From NCBI RefSeq assembly GCF_900108245.1, contig NZ_FNUY01000001.1, positions 434,001 to 498,000 of the forward strand: 64,000 bases of DNA, written 5' to 3'. A model generated the notes under the pieces. The model was not told the origin of the DNA, ran no database searches, and was given only the letters and a program-made list of their open reading frames with translations. Both the position numbers and the translations under genes were made by a program. Source of the DNA: Allobosea lathyri (GTDB lineage Bacteria; Pseudomonadota; Alphaproteobacteria; Rhizobiales; Beijerinckiaceae). Numbering within the stretch: position 1 is the stretch's first letter; the number at the start of each line of letters is the position of its first letter. Positions 41,567 through 50,825 of this stretch are shown piece after piece.

Positions 41567-42604
41567 ATGACAGGTACAAGCAGATTGAAGGCATTGGCGG
41601 CGGCCGTCGCCATGGGCGCGCTCGCATTCGCGACGATCCCCGCGGCTGCGCAGGAACTTCCGGGCAAGGGCAAGACCGTCCGCTACGCCCAAAGCGACAG
41701 CCTGGGCGCCAATTATGTCGTCGCGCAGATCATGATGAAGGCGATGAAGCAGCTCGGCTACGACGTGAAGCTCAGCACCGTCAATACGACGCTGTTCTTC
41801 CAGGCGGCGGCACAGGGCGACCTCGACATCGCAACCGACGTCAATTTCCCGCAGCGCGAACCCGGGTTCCGCGCGGTCGAGAAGCAGGCCGAGATCGTGG
41901 GTGCCGGCCTGATCGTCGGTGGCGGCATCAATGGCTATCTGATCGACAAGAAGACCGCGACCGCCCACAACATCACCACGCTCGAGCAGATGAAGGATCC
42001 CAAGATCGCGGCGCTGTTCGGCCGGGACGGCAAGGCGGATCTGATCAATTGCGATCCCGGCTGGAGCTGCGGCGACGTGGTCGACTTCCAGATCGACAAG
42101 TTCGGCCTCAAGGACACCGTCAAGTCGATCCGCGGCAAATACGAGGCGCTGATGGTCGAGGCCGTCGCGCGCGTGAAGCGCGGTGAGCCGGCGTTCTTCT
42201 ACGCCTGGAGCCCATCCTGGATGAACAATGCCCTCGTCCCCGGCCAGGACGTCGTCTGGCTGCCGACACCGGCCGACGCGCTGCCGCCCTCCGTGCCGAA
42301 CAAGGGCTCGGCTCTGGTCAGCGGCGTCAAGGGCTGCGCCGGCGGCGCCGATCCGTGCCGCATGGCGATGTCCTCATGGAACTGGTCTGCCGTCGCCAAC
42401 AAGGGCTTCGTCGCTGCCAACCCTGCGGTGAAAGCCTTCGTGGAGCAGATGAAGTTCCCGCTCGAAGACTGGTCGAATTGGGAAGCCAGCATCAACAAGA
42501 ATGGCGGTAGCACTGCCCTCGTGACCAAGATGGCCGATGAGTGGGTTGGCTTGCATAAGGGCATGTTCGACGGCTGGATCGAGGCCGCTCGTTCGACAAA
42601 ATGA
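41567..42604 (+). CDS. proX: Betaine-binding periplasmic protein
   Basis: 345 residues with a Sec signal (AAAVAMGALAFATIPAAAQE); AGGAG supports ATG 41567. The mature protein matches the OpuAC/ProX type: RYAQSDSLGANYVVAQIMMK, then CDPGWSCGDVVDFQIDKFGL and FFYAWSPSWMNNAL. Tryptophans in PGW and SPSW are placed like those forming the aromatic cage for quaternary ammonium groups in ProX. Located behind the monooxygenase operon, its physiological ligand may be a catabolised betaine rather than an osmoprotectant; this is inference. Confidence 0.92.
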   Translation: MTGTSRLKALAAAVAMGALAFATIPAAAQELPGKGKTVRYAQSDSLGANYVVAQIMMKAMKQLGYDVKLSTVNTTLFFQAAAQGDLDIATDVNFPQREPGFRAVEKQAEIVGAGLIVGGGINGYLIDKKTATAHNITTLEQMKDPKIAALFGRDGKADLINCDPGWSCGDVVDFQIDKFGLKDTVKSIRGKYEALMVEAVARVKRGEPAFFYAWSPSWMNNALVPGQDVVWLPTPADALPPSVPNKGSALVSGVKGCAGGADPCRMAMSSWNWSAVANKGFVAANPAVKAFVEQMKFPLEDWSNWEASINKNGGSTALVTKMADEWVGLHKGMFDGWIEAARSTK

Positions 42605-42755
42605 GGCTGGTTGTTTCAGGCCGGGCAAGCGAGCGTCGGAGCCTTCGGGCCGGATCGCCCTGCGAATGGCGATGCTCGACCAGGCAGCGCTTCCCGGCAA
42701 AGCTAGGGCTGGCCGACGCGCGAAGCCGCGTCGTTTAAGCATGGCGTGATGGACC

Positions 42756-42789
42756 GGCGCCGCCTTCCGCAAATCTGGACGGCGGCGCC
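42756..42789. terminator. Hairpin between convergent proX and deacylase genes
   Basis: GGCGCCGCC (42756-42764) and GGCGGCGCC (42781-42789) form a perfect 9-bp stem with a 16-base loop. No T-run follows, so termination is plausible but unproven. The rest of 42605-42801 holds no gene. Confidence 0.45.
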
Positions 42790-42801
42790 TGGCGGGTCTG
42801 A

Positions 42802-43770
42802 TCACCCCTCCAATGGCGTGCCGATATTGCCGATCAACTGCTTGGGCGAGACGAAGGCGTGTTCCGTCTGGCGCAGCACATAGCCCGGCATCGGAGACGC
42901 GATCACTTTTGGCGCACTGCGCTCTCCGGCGGCTGGATGGAGCAGCGCGACGCGCTGGCCTGCCGTGACCTCGTCGCCCAGCGACACCAGGTGTTCGACG
43001 AGACCTGCTTCCGGCGCGAGATACTGGCCTTCCGGCCCGGCGGTGAAATGCACGCCGGAAAACGGCACAGGCTCCAGTTTAGGCTTGATGGCGCCGTAGG
43101 CGGCCAGGGCACGCAGGAGACCATCTTCCATGATCGTGAGCTCGGCGGATTTCATGCGGCCGCCACCGCCTTCGACTTCGATGGAGGCGAGATCGGCGAG
43201 CTTGGCGGCGCCGCAGGCGGTCTCGTCGATGCCATCGACATGCTGGACGAAGCGGTAGCCCCATGCCTCCATCAGGCGCTTCAGGCCGGCATCGTCGACG
43301 ACGCTTTTCGGGGTCGTGAAGCCGAAGACCATCGGCACGACGGAGACGTCGCTGCCCCCCGCATGAACGTCGATCAGCAGGTCGACGGCCGGAAACAGGG
43401 TCCCCGTCATGAAGGCGCAGAGCCGCTCGGTCGGCGTCCCCTCGGCCTTGCCGGGGAAGAAGCGGTTCATGTTCTGCCCGTCGAAGGGCGAGAGCCGCTT
43501 GCCCTTCTGCGAGGCGGGAAAATTGATCGACGGCATGATGATGACGCGGCCGGTCACATCCGCTGGCTCGAGTCTCTCTGCCAGGCGGCGCAGCACGATC
43601 TGGGCTTCGTATTCATCGCCGTGAATCCCCCCGCAGAGCAGGACGGACGGGCCGGTCCCATTGTTGATGCAGCAGACATAGTCGGCGGAGAGGCCGTCGA
43701 GCGCACCGGTGATCGGGCTCAGGTCGTAAAAGGTCTTGCCAGCACGGCTGGGATCGAAATCGGTCAGCAT
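42802..43770 (-). CDS. Succinylglutamate desuccinylase/aspartoacylase family deacylase
   Basis: 322 residues of the M14-like AstE/AspA family of zinc amidohydrolases. Zinc ligands are visible in GGIHGDEYEAQ (H-x-x-E) and DVHAGG (H). Further features are GRVIIMPSINFPA and a beta-rich C-terminal domain (GPEGQYLAPEAGLVEHLVSL). Relatives include DoeB, which deacetylates N-acetyl-diaminobutyrate in ectoine breakdown. It is the distal gene of the deacylase/oxidase/Dpp-importer group, so an imported N-acyl amino acid is the likely substrate. Confidence 0.87.
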   Translation of the reverse strand: MLTDFDPSRAGKTFYDLSPITGALDGLSADYVCCINNGTGPSVLLCGGIHGDEYEAQIVLRRLAERLEPADVTGRVIIMPSINFPASQKGKRLSPFDGQNMNRFFPGKAEGTPTERLCAFMTGTLFPAVDLLIDVHAGGSDVSVVPMVFGFTTPKSVVDDAGLKRLMEAWGYRFVQHVDGIDETACGAAKLADLASIEVEGGGGRMKSAELTIMEDGLLRALAAYGAIKPKLEPVPFSGVHFTAGPEGQYLAPEAGLVEHLVSLGDEVTAGQRVALLHPAAGERSAPKVIASPMPGYVLRQTEHAFVSPKQLIGNIGTPLEG

Positions 43771-43860
43771 GGTCGTTTCCTTGCGCGCGGCTGACGCGGC
43801 CAGGAGCGTGGCCGCGTGAGCGCGTCGTCGAGAGGCTTTGGCGAGAGGCTTGGGCTGGTT

Positions 43861-45066
43861 TCAGGCTGCGACGCGGCCAAGGGGCGCGGCGGCGAGGATT
43901 TCGGCCGGCCTGTGGAAACGCATCGGCGAGAACGGATCCAGCGCCTCGGGCTTGACCCCGGTCTGGATCCACTCGGCGAACAGCTTGGTGAAGCCCAGCG
44001 AGATCGCGAAGCCATGGCCCGACCAGCCATAGCCGTAGATCATGTTGGCGAGCCCCTCGGCCTGTCCGATCAGCGGAATGTGGTCGACGGAGACGGTCTC
44101 GACCCGCGACGCGTCGGCCTTGAGGAAGGTGGAATTGTCGATGAAGGGGAACGTCTGGACGGCATCGGTGACATTCTGGGTCATCGCGCTGAGCGAGCCC
44201 TTCCACAGCCCTTCCGGCGTGTAGGCGACATGCGCGCCGCCCGAGAGCATCAGCGTGCCGTCGGGAACCTGCTTGACCGCGAGGCGGCGATGCGCGTGCG
44301 AGAGCAGATGGTTGATCGTCTTGTTCAGCGGATTCGAGACATAGAGCATCTGCGGCATCAGATTCCAGATCGGCCCGAGCTCGTGCGGCTTCAGCACGGG
44401 CTTCAGCAGGGCCTCGGCGCCTGCATTGGCGACGATGACCAGCCGGTCCCCGACAGGCACGATCTCGCCGCTCTCGAGCTTCACTCCCGTCGCGGTACTC
44501 TTCGTGTGGACGATCTCGCTGACCTTGGCGCCGGTCCGGATGATCGCACCCGCTTTCGCCGCTTCCTTGGCGAATTGCCGGGTCGCAAACGTATGGTCGC
44601 CGACGCCGTCATTGGGGCAATAGATCGCGCCGACGATAGCGGGAGAGAGTTCCGGCTCGCGTGCCAGCGCCTGGTCGCGCGTCAACACTTCCGACGGTGT
44701 GCCGAGCATCGACTGGGCCGCGGCATTGGCCGCCATGCGTCCGAGAACCTCATGCTCGCGGTGACCGTAAGACACGTCATAGACCTGCAGGCCGCCAAGC
44801 CGGCGGTAGCCGACGCCACCCTCGAATGTCTGCTGATATGTCGCCCAGAGTCCCTGTGCGATGGCGCAGACCGGCAGCTCGCGCAGATCCCTGCCATTGG
44901 CGCGGACACCGCGCTCTCCCGGACCGCCGGAGGCGCCGCCGGCGATCTCGCCGGCTTCGAGCAGCGTTACGGTCTTTCCCGCCAGCGCGAGCTGGTAGGC
45001 CAGGCTCGTGCCATAGATGCCGCCGCCGACGATGACGACTTCGGAGGCATTGCTGTGATCGGACAT
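43861..45066 (-). CDS. FAD-dependent amino acid/amine oxidoreductase (DadA/SoxB-like)
   Basis: 401 residues of the DAO family. The FAD motif is VVIVGGGIYGTSLAYQLALAGKTVTLLEAG and the C-terminal substrate/FAD region YGYGWSGHGFAISLGFTKL. No signal peptide. Sarcosine-oxidase beta and D-amino-acid dehydrogenase relatives oxidise secondary or D-amino acids. It lies between the deacylase and the importer genes on the same strand, so it would oxidise the amine or amino acid freed from the imported compound. Substrate unproven. Confidence 0.88.
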   Translation of the reverse strand: MSDHSNASEVVIVGGGIYGTSLAYQLALAGKTVTLLEAGEIAGGASGGPGERGVRANGRDLRELPVCAIAQGLWATYQQTFEGGVGYRRLGGLQVYDVSYGHREHEVLGRMAANAAAQSMLGTPSEVLTRDQALAREPELSPAIVGAIYCPNDGVGDHTFATRQFAKEAAKAGAIIRTGAKVSEIVHTKSTATGVKLESGEIVPVGDRLVIVANAGAEALLKPVLKPHELGPIWNLMPQMLYVSNPLNKTINHLLSHAHRRLAVKQVPDGTLMLSGGAHVAYTPEGLWKGSLSAMTQNVTDAVQTFPFIDNSTFLKADASRVETVSVDHIPLIGQAEGLANMIYGYGWSGHGFAISLGFTKLFAEWIQTGVKPEALDPFSPMRFHRPAEILAAAPLGRVAA

Positions 45067-45087
45067 CGACTATTCCTTTTTATCGCG

Positions 45088-46191
45088 TCAGTCGTGAGAA
45101 ACGGGGAGGGGACTCGCCGCGAAATGGCACGTCGCGGTGCTGCGGCCTCCCGGCGCCGCATGGGGGAGTGGGACGTCTTCGGCGCAACGGCGCGGGACGC
45201 GTCCGTCGGCGGTCTGAATGATGTCGGCGCCATCGACGGCGGCAAGACGCCGGGCGAGCGGGCAGCGCGTGTGAAAGCTGCAGCCGGAGGGGATCGCGAG
45301 CGGGCTGGGGATCGAGCCTTCCAGCACTGTCGCGGGCTGATCGCGGTTAAGAGGCTCGATCTGCGCCGCGATCGCCATCAGGCTCTGCGTGTAGGGATGC
45401 CGAGGCGCCCCGCAAACCTGTTCGACATCCCCCTGCTCGACGAAGCGGCCGAGATACATCACGCCGACCGTGTCGGCCATGTGCTCCACCAGCGCCAGGT
45501 CATGGGTGATGATCAGATAGGTGAGGGCGAGCTTGGCCTGGAGATCGGCGAGCAGGTTGATGATCTGGGCCTGCACGGAGACATCGAGCGCGCTCACGGG
45601 TTCGTCGAGCACCAGCACTTCCGGTTCGCAGATGATCGCCCTCGCGATGGCTGCGCGCTGGCGCTGCCCGCCGGAAAGCTCGTGCGGATAGCGGCCAAGA
45701 TGTGCCGGGCTGAGGCCCACCAGCGCGATCACGGCCTTGACCCGCTCGAGCCTTGCCTCGCGTCCGGGATGGAGGCGGTGCACCGTCAGGGCCTCGCAAA
45801 GCGTGTCGAAGATCGTCATGCGCGGGTCGAGGGAGGCGCGCGGATCCTGGAGGACGAGCTGCACTTTGCGTCGCATCGCGCGCAGCCCGACCGGATCGAG
45901 CGTCGAGAGGGCAACGCCGTCGATCGTGACCTCGCCGGCAGTGGGCCGGAGAAGGCCGACGACGAGGCGAGCGAGCGAGCTCTTGCCCGAGCCGGATTCA
46001 CCGACGATGGCGAAGCAGGTTCCGCGTGGCACCCGGAACGATACGTGATCGACCGCACGCACGACGGGAGCCGCGACGGCGCTGAACAGGCGCCGGCGCC
46101 CGCCGAAGTGACGGCTGGCGGCGTCGACGACAATGACATCGTCGTCTTGAGGGATCGCACCCCCTTGGGGCATCGGGAAGGGGGCATTCAT
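45088..46191 (-). CDS. Dipeptide-type ABC transporter ATPase (DppF/OppF)
   Basis: 367 residues. Walker A GESGSGKSSLARL, Q-loop LVLQDPRASLDPRMTI, signature LSGGQRQRAAIARAI, Walker B EVLVLDEPVSALDV, H-loop ITHDLALVEHMAD. The C-terminal oligopeptide-type Cys motif CSFHTRCPLARR is present. ATG 46191 shares its first base with the stop of the upstream fusion gene, so the two are coupled. This is the second ATPase of the importer; the first is fused to a permease. Confidence 0.92.
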   Translation of the reverse strand: MNAPFPMPQGGAIPQDDDVIVVDAASRHFGGRRRLFSAVAAPVVRAVDHVSFRVPRGTCFAIVGESGSGKSSLARLVVGLLRPTAGEVTIDGVALSTLDPVGLRAMRRKVQLVLQDPRASLDPRMTIFDTLCEALTVHRLHPGREARLERVKAVIALVGLSPAHLGRYPHELSGGQRQRAAIARAIICEPEVLVLDEPVSALDVSVQAQIINLLADLQAKLALTYLIITHDLALVEHMADTVGVMYLGRFVEQGDVEQVCGAPRHPYTQSLMAIAAQIEPLNRDQPATVLEGSIPSPLAIPSGCSFHTRCPLARRLAAVDGADIIQTADGRVPRRCAEDVPLPHAAPGGRSTATCHFAASPLPVSHD

Positions 46192-48152
46192 CAGCAGGCC
46201 TCCTCCGCGAAGCAGCAGGCGACCTGCCGGCTTGCCACCAGACGTATGGCCGGCTCCTCCGCAAAGCACTGGCTGCGGTTCTGGCTGCGCTGGCAGCGGG
46301 GGCGGAACGCGCAGCCCGAGGGTAGCGCGCCGATCATCGGCGGTTCGCCGGCGATCGTCAGCAGGCGCTTTCCACGTCCCTCCGCCCCGCCGGGCGCGGA
46401 TGCGCGCAGCGCCTGCGTATAGGGGTGGAGCGTGCGGGCCAGGACCGTGGCGACATGTCCGCTTTCGACGAGGCGCCCGGCATACATCACGGCGACATCG
46501 TCGGCAAAGCGCGCCACGAGGTTGAGGTCATGCGTGACCAGCAGGATCGCCATGCCGCGCTTCCGCTGCATCTCGCGCAGCAGCACCAGGATCTGCTGCT
46601 GGATCGTGACGTCGAGCGCGCTGGTCGGTTCGTCGGCGAGCAGCACGTCGGGATCCTGCGCCAGCGCGATGGCGATGACGATGCGCTGCTTCATGCCGCC
46701 CGAGAACTGGTGCGGATACATGTCCAGGCGCCGCTCGGGGTCGGAGATGTTGACGTCGCCCAGCAGGTCGATGCAGCGCTGCCGTACGGCCGCGGCGTCA
46801 AGGCTGGAGCCGGTCTGCACGGCCTCCGTGAGTTGCTGGCCCACCGTGAGCACGGGATTCAGCGCATTGGCGGCGTCCTGGAAGACGATGCCAATCTTGC
46901 GCCGGCGCAGGTCGCGCAAGGCCTCCGGGGCAAGGCCCAATGCCGACTCGCCGCCGATCTCGATCGTGCCGGCGGTGACCGCGACCTCCTGGGGATTGGC
47001 AAGCGTGCCGATCGCCCGCAACAGGGTCGACTTGCCGGAGCCGGATTCGCCGACCACCGCGAGGGTGCGTCCCGGCATGATGTCGAGATCGACGCCACGC
47101 ACGACTTCGAGCAGCCCCTCCTGGCTATGATAGGCCATGCGCAGGCCGCGTACGGAAACCGCAGCCCCGGGCGATGGAGGCAGCAGGGCGGCGGTTGGCG
47201 CGGCAGGCGCACGCTTGCGGCGCAGGAGATCCAGAAACCGGGCGGGCCGCGCGGTGCGACGGCTCGTAGGGTCGTAGATGGTGCGCAGCGCGTCGCCGAG
47301 CAGGTTGAAGGCGAGGGCGGATACCGCCAGGAACAGGCCGGGGAAGGTCGCGAGATAAGGGTGGCTGCGGATATAGGAGCGGCTTTCGCCGAGCATGGTG
47401 CCCCATTCCGGATGGGGAGGCTGCGTGCCGAGCCCGAGAAAGCCGAGGCCCGATGCGGACAGCAGCGTCGAGGCGAAGAGCAGGGTCGAGAGCGTCATCA
47501 GCATGCCCGAGATATTGGGCAGGACATGGCGCAGGATGACGCGCGCCGGGCTGGCGCCGAGCGAGATCGAACCCTCGATATAGGGCTCTGCGAGAATGCT
47601 GAGCGTGACCGCCCGGGCGGTGCGGGCGAAGACCGGGATCGAAACGACGCCGACCGCGATGATGACGTTCTGCGTGCTCGCGCCGAGGATCGCGACCACG
47701 GCCAGCGCGAAGACGATGTCGGGAAAGCTGAGCATCACATCGATCGCCCGCATCACCACCGCCTCGACCCAGCCGCGCCGCCAGGCCGCCAGAACCCCGA
47801 GCGGGACGCCGATCAGGAAGGCGAAGGAGACGCCGCCGACGCCGATGCCGAGCGTGGCGCGGGCACCTACCAGGATGCGGCTGAAGACGTCGCGGCCGAG
47901 TTGGTCTGTGCCGAACCAATGGGCCGCGGAGGGGCGCTGTAGTGTCTGCGCGAAATTCTGCCGGAACGCGTCCTGCGGTGCCAGCGCGGGCCCGAAAATG
48001 GCGAGCAGGAGATAGAGGACGACCAGCGTCAGCCCGACGATGCCCTTGGGCTGCGAGACCAAGCGGCGCAGCACCGTCCAGCGCGATTTCGGGACGAAAT
48101 CCAGAGCGCGATCGGGAGCGGGGCTTGAGGCGACAGTATTCATCACGCTCAT
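46191..48152 (-). CDS. Fused ABC permease-ATPase (DppC-DppD)
   Basis: 653 residues from ATG 48152; a longer open frame to 48866 runs antisense-like through the DppB gene and is not used. Residues about 1-300 are a DppC permease (FGTDQLGRDVFSRILVGARA, LGASPARVILRHVLPNISG). A Pro/Ala linker leads to a DppD ATPase at about 325-650 (Walker A GESGSGKSTLLRA, signature FSGGMKQRIVIAIAL, Walker B LLADEPTSALDV, Cys motif CAFRPRCQRS). Start overlaps dppB as ATGA. Such permease-ATPase fusions are a recognised but minority arrangement of Dpp/Opp importers. Confidence 0.92.
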   Translation of the reverse strand: MSVMNTVASSPAPDRALDFVPKSRWTVLRRLVSQPKGIVGLTLVVLYLLLAIFGPALAPQDAFRQNFAQTLQRPSAAHWFGTDQLGRDVFSRILVGARATLGIGVGGVSFAFLIGVPLGVLAAWRRGWVEAVVMRAIDVMLSFPDIVFALAVVAILGASTQNVIIAVGVVSIPVFARTARAVTLSILAEPYIEGSISLGASPARVILRHVLPNISGMLMTLSTLLFASTLLSASGLGFLGLGTQPPHPEWGTMLGESRSYIRSHPYLATFPGLFLAVSALAFNLLGDALRTIYDPTSRRTARPARFLDLLRRKRAPAAPTAALLPPSPGAAVSVRGLRMAYHSQEGLLEVVRGVDLDIMPGRTLAVVGESGSGKSTLLRAIGTLANPQEVAVTAGTIEIGGESALGLAPEALRDLRRRKIGIVFQDAANALNPVLTVGQQLTEAVQTGSSLDAAAVRQRCIDLLGDVNISDPERRLDMYPHQFSGGMKQRIVIAIALAQDPDVLLADEPTSALDVTIQQQILVLLREMQRKRGMAILLVTHDLNLVARFADDVAVMYAGRLVESGHVATVLARTLHPYTQALRASAPGGAEGRGKRLLTIAGEPPMIGALPSGCAFRPRCQRSQNRSQCFAEEPAIRLVASRQVACCFAEEAC

Positions 48153-49075
48153 GTCGCCCTCTCTTCGTCGCGCGTGCGCGGATCGAGCCATTGCGTGATG
48201 AGGTCGGTGGCGAGATTGATGAAGACGAAGAAGAACGCGAACATCAGGATCGCGTACTGGATGACGGGGTAATCGGCGCGGGAGACGGCGTCGACGAGCA
48301 GCCGCCCCACGCCTGGAATGCCGAACACGGTTTCGGTGACGACGGAACCGCCGAGCATGCCGCCGAACTGGACGCCGGCGACGCTCACCGCCGCGATCAG
48401 CGAATTGCGCAGCGCATGGAACAGCAGCACGCGCGTCTCGCTCAGGCCCTTGGCGCGCGCGGTGTCGAGATAGTCCTTGCCCATCGCCTCGAGCAGGCTG
48501 GTCGCCACCAGCCTGCTGAACATCGCGGCGGGGCGGGTCGCTATGACCAGGATCGGCAATACGAAATGGGCCGGCGTGGTCGCTCCCGCCGCAGGCAGCC
48601 AGCCGAGATTGACGGCGAAGAACCAGATGCAGAGAAGGCCGAGCCAGTAGATCGGCATCGAAATGCCGGCGAGCGTCAGCAGGGTGATCACCATGTCGGC
48701 GATGCCGCCGGGCCTGAGGGCGCAGACGATGCCCGAAATCGTGCCGACGATCAGCCCGATCGCCAGGCCGCCGATCGCCACGATCAGCGTGTTCGGCAGC
48801 CTTTCGGACAGTTCCACGACGACGGGGCGGTGGGTGCGAAACGATGTCGCCGCCGTCGGGTCCCACATGCCGCGCAGGAACTGGCCATAGCGCGTGAGCA
48901 GCGGTTCGTTCAGCCCAAGGAACTTGCGGATGCTCTCGATCTCTTCGTTCGAGGCGGTCGGCCCGGCAAGTATCTGCGCGGGGTCGCCGGGGATCAGGTC
49001 GACGAAGAAGAAGACGAGCAGCGACACCGCAAACAAGGTCGGCAGCGCGCTACCCAGGCGTTTGAAGACGAACAT
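48149..49075 (-). CDS. Dipeptide-type ABC transporter permease (DppB)
   Basis: 308 residues, about six helices. Family marks: FVFKRLGSALPTLFAVSLLV at the N-terminus, IPGDPAQILAG, and the EAA-type region ARAKGLSETRVLLFHALRNS, then VVTETVFGIPGVGRLLVDAV. It starts 30 bases after the binding-protein stop and its stop overlaps the fusion gene start. Forms the heterodimeric channel with the permease half of the fusion protein. Confidence 0.92.
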   Translation of the reverse strand: MFVFKRLGSALPTLFAVSLLVFFFVDLIPGDPAQILAGPTASNEEIESIRKFLGLNEPLLTRYGQFLRGMWDPTAATSFRTHRPVVVELSERLPNTLIVAIGGLAIGLIVGTISGIVCALRPGGIADMVITLLTLAGISMPIYWLGLLCIWFFAVNLGWLPAAGATTPAHFVLPILVIATRPAAMFSRLVATSLLEAMGKDYLDTARAKGLSETRVLLFHALRNSLIAAVSVAGVQFGGMLGGSVVTETVFGIPGVGRLLVDAVSRADYPVIQYAILMFAFFFVFINLATDLITQWLDPRTRDEERAT

Positions 49076-49104
49076 GGCGGTTCACCCACTGGTTGAGCCG
49101 AGGC

Positions 49105-50637
49105 CTATTTCAGGGTGACCTTGTCGAAGACCAGCGTCTCGTTGGGCTGCACCTCCAGCCCCTGCACGCGGTTGGCGACGCCCAGCGCCTGGGTCTGGTA
49201 CCAGAGGTAGAGGAAGGGCTGCTCGTTCCAGACGATCTCCTGGACGGCGCCATAGATTTCCTTCTGCTTGGCGGTATCCGTGGTGCTGCGGCCCTCCTTG
49301 AGCAACGCATCGACGCGCGGGCTGCTGTACCCCGTGCGATTGGCGCCGACCCCGGTGAAGAACAGGCGGTAGAGCGTGTAGTCCATGCCGGCCGTGGCGC
49401 GGCCGACCATGCCCATATTGTCGGTGCGGGCGGTCGGCTCCATGCCGACGACCTTGCTCCAGGTTCCGCGATCGACAACGAGCGGCGTGGCCTTGATCCC
49501 GATATTCTCGAACGACCCCGCCAGCGCCTGGCAGACCTGCGCATCCTTGATGTAGCGGCCGGTGGGGCAGGTGAAGCTCAGCTGGAGCTGGCCGGGCTTG
49601 TAACCGGCCTCGGCGAGCAGCTTCTTGGCGCCTTCGGGGTCGAAAGCGATCGGCGGGAAGGTCTTGCGCAGCTCGTCCTGGGTGCCTGGCCCGACCATGC
49701 CGACCGAGGGCGTGCCGAGGCCGCCGAGGATGCCCTTGGCTATGCCTTCGCGGTCGATCGCGAGATTCAGTGCTTTTCGCACGCGGGCATCGGCCAATGG
49801 TCCGCGCAGCACCATCTCCATGTTGATGGAGAACATGCTGGGCGGGTTGATGACCTTGGCATCCTTCAGGGCATTGATCGCGGGCATCGATTCCGGCGGA
49901 ACGCGCTCGACGACATCGACACTGCCGGTCTCCAGCAGGGCCATGCGCGAGCCGTCCTCGGGCACGACGGTGAAGTCGATCGCCTTCAGCGTCGCCGGAT
50001 AGGCGCCGCTATAGGTGGGATTCGGGACAAGGCGAAAACCTTCGCTGCCGACGAATTTCTCGACCATGTACGGGCCGGAGCCGACCGGTTTGCGGCCATA
50101 TTCCGCGCCCATGGCCTTTACGGCCTTGACGTTGACGATGCTGGCGGCGGTGTTGGCCAGGAGCATCAGGATATGGCCGTTGGGCTCGGCCATGTGAAAC
50201 TCGACGGTATCCTCGCCGGCGGCCTTGACCGTGCCCAGCGAAGCGTAGAGCCCGCGGTAGATCGAGCCCGTCTTCTCATCCAGCATGCGGTTGAAGCTGG
50301 CTGCGACGGACTCCGCATTGAGAGGGTCGCCATTGCTGAATGTCTTGCCGGTTCGGATCTTGACCGTGAAGATCTTCCCGTCCTGCGAAAACGAATAGTC
50401 GGTCGCGAGGTTCTTCTGCACGTTGTTTTGCGGATCGAGCCGAAACAGGCCTTCCAGAACGGCAAGATCGACCGCGTTGCCGACAGGCAGATCATTGAAG
50501 GCGGGATCGAACGTCGCAGGGTCGGCACCAACAGCGACGCGCAGGACGCCGGCCGGCTGTGCCTGTGCGCTGACCGCGATGAGAGAGACGCCAACGGCGA
50601 GCGCAGCGGCGTAGCAGGATTGGCGAAGGTTGTGCAT
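49105..50637 (-). CDS. Dipeptide/opine-type periplasmic binding protein (SBP_bac_5)
   Basis: 510 residues with a Sec signal ending SAQAQP. SBP_bac_5 features: VGADPATFDPAFNDLPVGNA, then FSQDGKIFTVKIRTGKTFSN, PVGSGPYMVEKFVGSEGF and ALNLAIDREGIAKGIL. First gene of the leftward importer operon and divergent from a LysR regulator. The family binds peptides, but also opines, N-acyl amino acids and glutathione. With a deacylase and an FAD oxidase in the same operon, an acylated amino acid or opine-like ligand is more likely than a plain dipeptide. Confidence 0.92.
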   Translation of the reverse strand: MHNLRQSCYAAALAVGVSLIAVSAQAQPAGVLRVAVGADPATFDPAFNDLPVGNAVDLAVLEGLFRLDPQNNVQKNLATDYSFSQDGKIFTVKIRTGKTFSNGDPLNAESVAASFNRMLDEKTGSIYRGLYASLGTVKAAGEDTVEFHMAEPNGHILMLLANTAASIVNVKAVKAMGAEYGRKPVGSGPYMVEKFVGSEGFRLVPNPTYSGAYPATLKAIDFTVVPEDGSRMALLETGSVDVVERVPPESMPAINALKDAKVINPPSMFSINMEMVLRGPLADARVRKALNLAIDREGIAKGILGGLGTPSVGMVGPGTQDELRKTFPPIAFDPEGAKKLLAEAGYKPGQLQLSFTCPTGRYIKDAQVCQALAGSFENIGIKATPLVVDRGTWSKVVGMEPTARTDNMGMVGRATAGMDYTLYRLFFTGVGANRTGYSSPRVDALLKEGRSTTDTAKQKEIYGAVQEIVWNEQPFLYLWYQTQALGVANRVQGLEVQPNETLVFDKVTLK

Positions 50638-50825
50638 GTTCGACTGGTCCCCAAGCTCGCAAAATGATCATTCCACGACGAGGCGGGAAGGGCGCTTAAG
50701 CCCAGCCGAACCCCATGGTGGGATTGCTGTTTTAGCTTTCTTGGTCGCTTTCGCGCGGCGACGGGCCGGGCGCAGAAAAGCCCGCGACAGCCATCAGAGA
50801 ACCACACGTATTGATCTGCCTCAAA

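Noticed and set aside
43816..46422. 868-codon open frame on the plus strand
   Set aside because: It is antisense to the FAD oxidase and ABC ATPase genes and to part of the permease-ATPase gene, whose own frames carry clear motifs.
48153..48866. Long N-terminal extension of the permease-ATPase fusion
   Set aside because: The extension reads through the DppB gene in another frame, while an ATG at 48152 overlapping the dppB stop is the natural start.
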